Source of the DNA: Lepas anatifera
Taxonomy: Eukaryota > Arthropoda > Thecostraca > Lepadidae
Length of the DNA: 64,000 bases
Assembly (NCBI GenBank): GCA_034440635.1
Contig: JAOTON010001141.1
Span: 558,001 to 622,000, forward strand
Direction of reading: 5' to 3'
Under the pieces are notes generated by a model that was not told the origin of the DNA, did no database searches, and saw only the letters and a program-made list of their open reading frames with translations. The position numbers and the translations under genes were made by a program. This document shows positions 57,586 through 64,000 of this stretch, piece by piece. Within the stretch, counting starts at the first letter, position 1. Every line of letters starts with the position of its first letter.

Positions 57586-58621
57586 TTAACCCTCGCCCCA
57601 CCGGGGAGGCCATCGATGGCCCCCCTAAGGTTTTTCCGGGATAGCAGAAAAACGACGAGGCGCAGCACCGCGGTTGAGGGCTCTACCTCTCACTGCATCA
57701 TTTTCCCATCATCCCTGAAATTTTTTACCCCGGGTCACCCAAGGTCAGGTCACCAGACGAGGTCAACCAAGGTCACCTCACTTCACCTTTAGAGCTCTGT
57801 AAGAGCTACATTTCAAAGTCGATCGATTTGAAACTTCCTACACTTCATGACCCCTCCAGGGTCTACAAGGTGTATATCCGGGATTTTTCGATTTCGTGCC
57901 CTGAGGTCAGGTCACGAGGCGACCTCTCCCATTGACAAAGCATGGGGAAAAGCTATTTCATGATATAAAAGCCACAAAAATTATTGCAAATACTCAGACT
58001 GCTCAGAACAACGTTTTTGGACACCCTTTCACGGATCCCAGGGGTCATATTTGCCCTTTGACTTTTCCAAGGTCATCCAAGGTCACCAGAGGTCAAAAAC
58101 AGTATTTGGACAATAACTTTTGACCTAATTGAGCTAGAGCGGTGAAACAAACACCATCGTGTTTTTCTTGTCACTGGCTTTCATTTGATATACGGCAAGG
58201 TCACTTTTTGACCTTTCGTGACCTCAGGTCATATTAGGTCACGAGGTGACCTCTGGCGGTCAAACCACTGGCGGGAGGTCTTTACGTTTCTCATAGCGGA
58301 AAAAGTACTGGTAATTTGCTATCAAATGTACTTTACCAGGCCTCAATAGCTCTAATGACATAAGAGTTATGCCCAGTTTGCTTAATCATTGCATATTTGA
58401 GTGAAAATAGCCGATCTTGACCTAATTTGACCTCTGGAGGTCAAACCATTGACCTGAGCACTAAAACATGCGAAGTAATTTCCTACTGAATTCACGCGAG
58501 CTTTCTATTGCACTTTGCAGATTTGCGCTAACGCCCATATTTTCGGAGTTAGAGGGGGGCCATCGATGGCCCTCCCGGTGGGGCGAAGGTGGCGCCGGAC
58601 CCCCGGTGGGGCGCGGGTTAA
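57586..58621 (+). mobile_element. AGGTCA-rich MITE, family 1 copy C, TTAA target duplication
   Basis: TTAA lies at 57,586-57,589 and 58,618-58,621, with ends CCCTCGCCCCACCGGGG and GGTGGGGCGCGGG. It follows copy A throughout and copy B in reverse complement. The GGCCATCGATGGCC palindrome occurs near both ends (about 57,608 and 58,558). Half-sites are dense at 57,735-57,780, 58,068-58,125 and 58,198-58,262. Close agreement among three copies suggests fairly recent amplification. Confidence 0.88.
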
Positions 58622-59151
58622 AGGTCGCGAACACCCAGCTGCTGTAAGCGAGGAAGAAGCCACGGTCCACAGTCTCCTTAGACATTTCGCCTGACAAACA
58701 CACATTGAACTCCTTAGCCACTCTTATGTGGATGGTGAGGCGCGTAGGGGCGGACTCGGCAGGTATGCGACCATCATCTCTCTCCCACCACTCCCAAATT
58801 GTTCAGCATTATCCAGATTCTCCCTTACTTCAACATGTTTTTATCTTAACTATTTTTACACAAACATACCTGCAGGGTTATGACTATAGGAACCTGCTTG
58901 TCCTGGAAGAGGTGGCCGAACATTGCCTAGAAACCGTTATTTCGCCCGGTGACGTCAAGCATGGCATCCAAGAGACCGCAGTTTTAAGTGTTGGAATAGG
59001 GGATGAGGGATGACCCCAGGAGGAAATAGATATGATTTGAAGTAATATCTAAGAATTTTTAGGAAAATCCGCAAGCAGCCGCTTCAGGATACAACAGCAT
59101 AAGATGACAGGCAGAGCAGAATGACTGGATCGTCTCAATCACGGGTGCCGC
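58622..59151. other. Unassigned sequence
   Basis: A plus-strand frame at 58,705-59,013 (102 residues) has no motif that I recognise. No repeat family noted. Confidence 0.35.
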
Positions 59152-59294
59152 TTAACCCGCGCCCCACCGGGGGTCCAGCGCCACCTTCGCCCCACGGGGG
59201 CCATCGATGGCCCCCTCTAATTCCGATAATATGGGCGTTAGCGCAAATCTGCAAAGTGTAATAGAAAGCTCGTGTGAATTCAGAAAGAAATTCA
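59152..59294 (-). mobile_element. AGGTCA-rich MITE, family 1 copy D, truncated
   Basis: TTAA then CCCGCGCCCCACCGGGGG and the double terminal core reproduce the right end of family 1. The match stops inside GAATTCAG-AAGAAATT at about 59,294, where a CAGTGACGGATCTAGG terminus begins. The remaining element body is not found downstream. Confidence 0.8.
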
Positions 59295-59380
59295 GTGACG
59301 GATCTAGGATTTCGTTAAGGGGGGGCCCAGGCTCGGAGGGCGCCGAACCTGGGGGCGCCGAACCTGAGGGGCGCCAATTT
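59295..59380 (+). mobile_element. Partial CAGTGACGGATC-ended element
   Basis: CAGTGACGGATCTAGG resembles the terminus of the next element and is followed by GGCGCCGAACCTGGG-like repeated units. Its other end is not recognised. It appears to have interrupted family 1 copy D and then been hit itself by the element at 59,381. Confidence 0.45.
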
Positions 59381-59912
59381 CAGTGGCGGATCTAGCCGGT
59401 CGGTTTGGGAGGAGCAAACCAAAGTCGAAAAGCAAAAAAAAAAAAAACGTCACGCAGTAAAAAGCTGCGCTACCAATATCACTTGCCCGTAGAATTTTGG
59501 GTATTTGAGGCGAAAAGCCAAAAAAACTTCACGGGGTGAAAAATATGGGCTCGAGATACTTCTTCCCATCCAAGGCTGGCTATACTATGACTTGCTATAC
59601 TATGGAGGTCTGGCTATACTATAACTGAGAATTATTGATATTTACTCCATGATTCTGATGAAGGGCTGTGCCCGAATATATAATCTTCAGTGTTTTTTAC
59701 ATTTCCGGATTCGAGGGGACAGGCCAGGGAACATCTTATCAACTTATGTTCTGTTTGAAGTTGAGAGTTGGAACACCAAAATCTTGCTTATAAACTAAAA
59801 AGGAGTAGGGGAAAAAGGAGGTCGATCGCTTTGGGGGGCGAAAACGCAGTTTTGCCCCGAGCTTTTTCGTTTGGGGAATGCCTTTTTCCCCTCCCCCTTG
59901 GATCCGCCACTG
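59381..59912. mobile_element. Small hAT-like element with exact 8-bp target duplication
   Basis: GCCAATTT stands directly on both sides (59,373-59,380 and 59,913-59,920). The ends are inverted: CAGTGGCGGATCTAG at the left and CAGTGGCGGATCCAAG read inward from the right. An 8-bp duplication and CAG ends are the hAT signature. At 532 bp it is a MITE without transposase, and it carries a Penelope-like fragment inside (59,640-59,760). Confidence 0.85.
59640..59760 (+). mobile_element. Penelope-like fragment with hammerhead-like motif, copy 4
   Basis: GATTCTGATGAAGGGCTGTG then CCCGAATATATAATC (59,651-59,685), a T-run and CCGGATTCGAGGGGACAGGC follow in the order seen at 13 kb and 23 kb. This copy has the cleanest ribozyme-like core: CTGATGA, a GGGC-TGT-GCCC stem and GAA. 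Confidence 0.5.
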
Positions 59913-59920
59913 GCCAATTT

Positions 59921-60199
59921 AACACCCAAAAGGCGGCCAGTGTCAATGAAGAACGCGTTTAAAAAAGGATTTGTAAATGCTTATTTTTATGAAAGCTTCC
60001 TCTCAGTGAGGACATGTTCACGTTTACCATCAAGCATATTTCGGGCCAGCTAACGACTGGTACCGTGGTAGAAAATGCTGAAAGCACCCACTGACACTAA
60101 CTGAAGCACGATGAGCAAATAATACAGTTATATTCGGTCATGGTAAAAACTGAGGTGTCGTATCCACCACCTCCACTTATCACAGTTGTCCTGGCTAAC
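59921..60199. other. Unassigned sequence
   Basis: Nothing recognisable. Confidence 0.35.
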
Positions 60200-60985
60200 G
60201 GCTCCATACTGAAATAGCCGATTGACGCTAACCTGAGCCTCATAGGCCGCAGAACCTCTGCGGGCCTGGGCCCCTGAGTTTTTGGTGACTTCCCTGAGTT
60301 TATATTGAGTCCCCTCAGCTGATCTGGGACCGCTTTAGTTAACCAGGCTCTCACACTGAACTTGAAACCTATATGTCGCCGCTGAAGCCTATTAAGCTTT
60401 TTGGGCCCTTTTATTGATATAGGGCCCCTCAACCGGTCCTGGGCCCTCTGAGCTAAAAGCTGGAGCTCTGAGCTCTGAGCCCCAAGCTGGATTAGTGTCC
60501 CTTAAGCTGGTCAGGGTCCCCTGGGTTGGTATTGTTTTCGTTTAACTGATATAGATCCCTTCAGCTTGTTTGGGGCCCGTTGTGCGTATCTGGGCACTAG
60601 TTCGTCGAGGCACCCAGCTAGTCTGGCCCTATTAGTTTTATGGGCCTTCTGAGCTTCTGCAGGTTCCCCTCAGAAGGTCGGGGCCCCATGAGTTGAAAAT
60701 TGGACCCCTGGGTTAGTTTTGGGTTCCTGAGCTTATTTAGAAACCGTTTAAATAGGTAGGCACCCCACGCTGGTCTTGAGAATCCTGTGTTGGCGCTGAG
60801 GTCAAATGAGCTCGTCGGGGGCCCTTATCTGGGGCCCCCTTAACTGGCACGGACCCCTCAGCTGATTTTGGAGACCCAAAATCCCTCCTACCGGATTCCA
60901 CCCACGCCAGATTTCCTGACTCCCTGAGGGCCCCTGGGGGCCATTGGGGATTTTTCCCGCGATCAGCGCTAGGGCCCCCTCCCCC
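60200..60985 (+). repeat. Degenerate GC-rich minisatellite
   Basis: Words such as GGGCCCCTGAG, CCCCTCAGCTG and CTGAGCT recur at roughly 25-35 base spacing. Units are heavily diverged. Any protein reading through it is an artefact. Confidence 0.65.
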
Positions 60986-61099
60986 GAGACAAAGCTTACA
61001 ACATGTCTCTGTGTATATACTCTAGCATCTGCCAGAGTTGAGCTAGAATCATTTTTAGGCACACTTCGCTTCCTCTCGTTACGGCGAATCATCAAATAA

Positions 61100-61795
61100 T
61101 GCATAATATGACTATACTAGGTCAAAACATAAAAATGACCTGACCTAAGGCTTGGTCAAGGTCACCATTTAGCCTAGCATAGTCAGTATGCATATGAATC
61201 AACTCACAATAGCAATAAAAAATGGTATCAAAATACGGGTTTTATCAATATTTCCTGCAAAGCAATTAACCCAAGTCTTAAAACCTGCTTAGGAAGCCCC
61301 ACATGAACTCTCAGAGGTAACATGTCTAAACTTGCAACATGAACCGATAAAGAGGCCTAGGATACCATGATTTGGGGAATCCGAAGGTATTCCAAGCGGC
61401 GTCTGCAGACATAGAACAATTTTTCGGCAAATTTCCGTTTTACCCCATGCATTTTCAATGGAGAGGTCATGATTCGTACCTGTCCCTAGGCCATCGATGG
61501 GAAAAATCCCGCAATAAATGTATTAGTACTTTTTGGGCCCATTATATGGTACAAGTTTGAATTCGATAGATTCACCCTTTTCTTACTTACGCCAACTTAA
61601 ACATTTTTTGGGGTGAGGTCACTTGACCTGCACTGGTGACCTGACCTGAGATGACGCAACCTTAAATTTTGAGGGAAAGTTGCGGAATTGATCAATGATA
61701 AGGTGTGACAAGTACTGTGTCGCTTCGCGCCGACGTTTTTTCGTGCCACTGGGAGACCTCGAGGGGGTGTTCAAGCACCCCCCCAACGGGCCGGA
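61100..61795 (-). mobile_element. AGGTCA-rich MITE, family 3, copy 2
   Basis: It matches 39,720-40,270 in order, including GAGGTCACTTGACCTGCACT then GGTGACCTGACCTGAGATGA (61,615-61,654) and the palindromic GGGGGTGTTCAAGCACCCCC at about 61,762-61,781. The outer terminal repeat and TTAA are not preserved at the right. Confidence 0.65.
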
Positions 61796-61839
61796 ACGGG
61801 GCTCGAATACTCTAGAACAGGGCTGAGGCCAAAAGGGAA

Positions 61840-62090
61840 GGCTCTAAACAATGTCTGCAATTTTTGGGGTCAAGGTCCTTCAAGGTCATTGACCTATTAC
61901 GGCACAACCCAACATATTATGCCTAATTTACGCTATAACTAGCGCTGTGCCCAAGCTTACCAATGACCTTTGATCAAGCCTTGATCATCAAGGCCAGTGA
62001 CCTTTAAAATTGACCTGTAACCTTGATCTAAACACTGAATAACCTTTACTTTGATATAATAGCATACGTCATAATAGGAATCGTAACATT
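61840..62090 (-). mobile_element. Fragment of the CACTG-type AGGTCA-rich element, copy 4
   Basis: AAGGTCCTTCAAGGTCATTG at about 61,874, TATTATGCCTAATTTACGCT and a downstream GTGACC/TGACCT series correspond to 26,300-26,520. No terminal repeats remain. Confidence 0.6.
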
Positions 62091-64000
62091 ATGCAACGTC
62101 ATTTAGGGGCTGTCCAGGAGTACCTGTGCTCATCAGGGACACCTATGCTCTCTGGGGGGGCCTTTGCTTCGATGAGGCACCTGTGCCACCCAGGGGCGCC
62201 TTCGCTCCCCAATGGACGCAACCTAGCTATCCAGGGGCATCTTTGCTGTTCCGGGGGTGCCTTTGATACCCAGTGCCCAAGGGGAGCTTTTTCTTATCCA
62301 GGTTCACCATGGTATTGAGGGGCGTATTTTTATTCAAGGTAACCTATACTACCCAGTGGCGCCTACCCTATGCAAGGGGCGCTTAGGCTATCCAGGGGGC
62401 GGCAATTTGCTATGCATAGGGCGCCCTTATGCTCTCCATGGGCACCTCATTCAGAGGGTGCCTCTGATATTCAGGGGCGCTTTTCCTATCAACAGGGTAC
62501 CTGTGCCATCTTGGGGCTATTCTTATCAAGGGACGCTGCTGTTATTCAGGAATACCTACACCACTGTCGAGGGTCGCCTTTGCTACCCAGAGGCGCCTTT
62601 ACTTCTTAGGAAATTTGGCGCCCGTGCTTTAAGGAGTGCTTCGGCATCGATTGATTGCTCTATTATTGGGCTTAGGTGCACGTGAACCTTGAGCTCATGT
62701 AGCGCCCATATTGTGGCTAAGGAACGCTTATGCTATCAAAGGGCGCCTTTACTATCCAGGGCCGCTGTTTTATTCAAGGCAGTCTGTTCTATCCACGGGC
62801 ATCTGATATTTCGGGGGCGGTGCCTAGGTTATTCAGGAGGCGGTTTTTTTCTCCACAGGGGCGCACTATTGCTTTCCAGGGGCGCCGTTACTGCCCAGGG
62901 GTGTCTTTCTATCCAGGGGCGCATATGCTGTCTAGGTGTATTTTTCAATCACAGACATGATTGAAATACATGCCCCTACGTTATCCTGGGGTGCTTTTTG
63001 TCTCCGGTGAGGCGCTATTTTTCTCTTCCGGGCACCAGTTTATCCAAGGGCACCTATGCTGTCCAGAGAACCTTTGTTATCTAGGGCTGCCTTCGCTGTT
63101 AAGGGGCACCTTTGCTACCCAAAGGGAACATTTTACTTTCCTGGAGTGCTTATTTCCATCTAAGGGGAACATATGCTATCTTGGAGCGCCTTTGCAAACA
63201 TGGGGCGCACTTTTCTATCCAGGTGCGCCTTTGCACTTGAGGGGGCGCCTCTGCAATCCAGGAGGAGCCCAAAATAGATGGAGAATAAGAATTCTGAAAT
63301 AAGGCGCTCGAACACTGAAATAAAGTGCCTAGTTATCAGAAAGAGGCGCTCATCTGCTGAGCGGGGAGGACTGCTGGTTGGTGAGGGCAGCGTTCTCGGA
63401 AACGGGGCGCACATACTGAAAAAGGCACCCGGTTGTAGCGATGGAGCACTAAGCCTTCAGTTATAGGTTAATGAAATGTGGTTAAAGGCAGTCCATGCTC
63501 AAATTGAACGCTCGAGCCCTGTAACAGAGCGCGCGACTGTCAGACAGGTGTGCCAAACCATAGACAGTAGGGCAGCTGAAGATGGAAAGGGACACCTATG
63601 ATATCCTGGGGGCGCCTGTACTCTCAGGTGAGGCGCTTGTTTTCTTTCTCAGGCGCCTAGTCTATCCATGGCCGCCTATGCTGTCCAGATCATCTATTTC
63701 AAGAAGGGTTAACTTTGCTGTCCAGGGGCGCCTTTGCTATCCAAGGGCGCATATGATATCTGTAGGGCGCTTTATGCAGAGGGCGCCTAGGCTGTCCAAG
63801 GGCGCCGTCCTAACCAAAGGCCGCCTTTCACTTCCCTGAAGTGCCTATTTCTATGTAAGGAGTGCATATATTATCTAGGAGTGCCCTTGATATACAGAGA
63901 CGCCTTTTTGTCCAGCGGCGCCTTTGCTCTTGAGGGGCGCTGCTCCAATCCAGGGTAGCTGAAGATGGATAAGGGACATCTATGTTATACAGGGGGAGCC
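62091..64000 (+). repeat. Degenerate minisatellite (TATCCAGGGGCGCC-type), runs off the window
   Basis: A short unit of about 19-21 bases around CTATCCAGGGGCGCCTTTGC recurs across at least 1.9 kb with heavy divergence. A longer pattern is superimposed: GGTGAGGCGCT-TTTTTCT at about 63,006 and 63,627, and GCTGAAGATGGA-AAGGGACA at about 63,569 and 63,959. A non-array stretch (63,275-63,560) interrupts it. Open frames in all registers are artefacts. The right limit is unknown. Confidence 0.8.

Noticed and set aside
62091..63302. Several 75-142 residue frames that look like Gly/Pro/Leu-rich secreted proteins
   Set aside because: They run in all registers through a degenerate minisatellite.

Overview
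The window is animal (metazoan) genomic DNA, most likely from an invertebrate; I cannot name the species. There are no prokaryotic-style operons. Coding signal is sparse and split by canonical GT-AG introns. SINE, LINE and DNA-transposon remnants are dense, and there are long (GT)n, (CA)n and (TA)n microsatellites and several minisatellites. It reads as a repeat-dominated intergenic/intronic landscape with one well-supported host gene.

Layout. 1-7,083: a cluster of a 13-base motif, then a large fold-back element (about 1,826-7,083). Its left arm is split by a 2.57 kb hAT-like element with an exact 8-bp target duplication, and its right arm carries a tRNA-like SINE. 7,095-9,036: two minisatellites. 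9,008-11,060: a dead LINE on the minus strand. 11,177-21,370: a run of AGGTCA-rich MITE-like elements, a SINE and tandem repeats that serve as insertion targets. 24,080-24,287: a CpG-rich promoter-like stretch with a possible first coding exon. 25,875-26,940: a second copy of a CACTG-ended element. 30-42 kb: diverged AGGTCA-rich repeats, a broken LINE (34,940-36,714), a tRNA-derived SINE and hairpin repeats. 45,752-52,520: four exons of a calmodulin-like EF-hand gene, with microsatellites and a possible Tc1/mariner-like MITE in or near its introns. 52,960-56,440: GC-rich CpG-island-like patches. 57,100-64,000: more AGGTCA-rich elements, a small hAT-like element with an exact 8-bp duplication, and two degenerate GC-rich minisatellites, the last running off the window end.

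The most interesting theme is a superfamily of short non-autonomous elements. Its members share an architecture: a 4-bp target duplication, a GC-rich terminal repeat, a perfect or near-perfect subterminal palindrome, and a body packed with AGGTCA/TGACCT, the nuclear-receptor half-site. Two insertions, one of this type and one CACTG-ended element, fall inside tandem repeats. Neighbouring intact units show the empty target site and so fix the duplication (TTAA in one case, GTA in the other). The same half-site is also dense in the CACTG-ended family, whose termini are unrelated.

No viral, toxin or CRISPR feature was seen. Family assignments rest on termini, target duplications and motifs read by eye; identity values and database matches were not computed.
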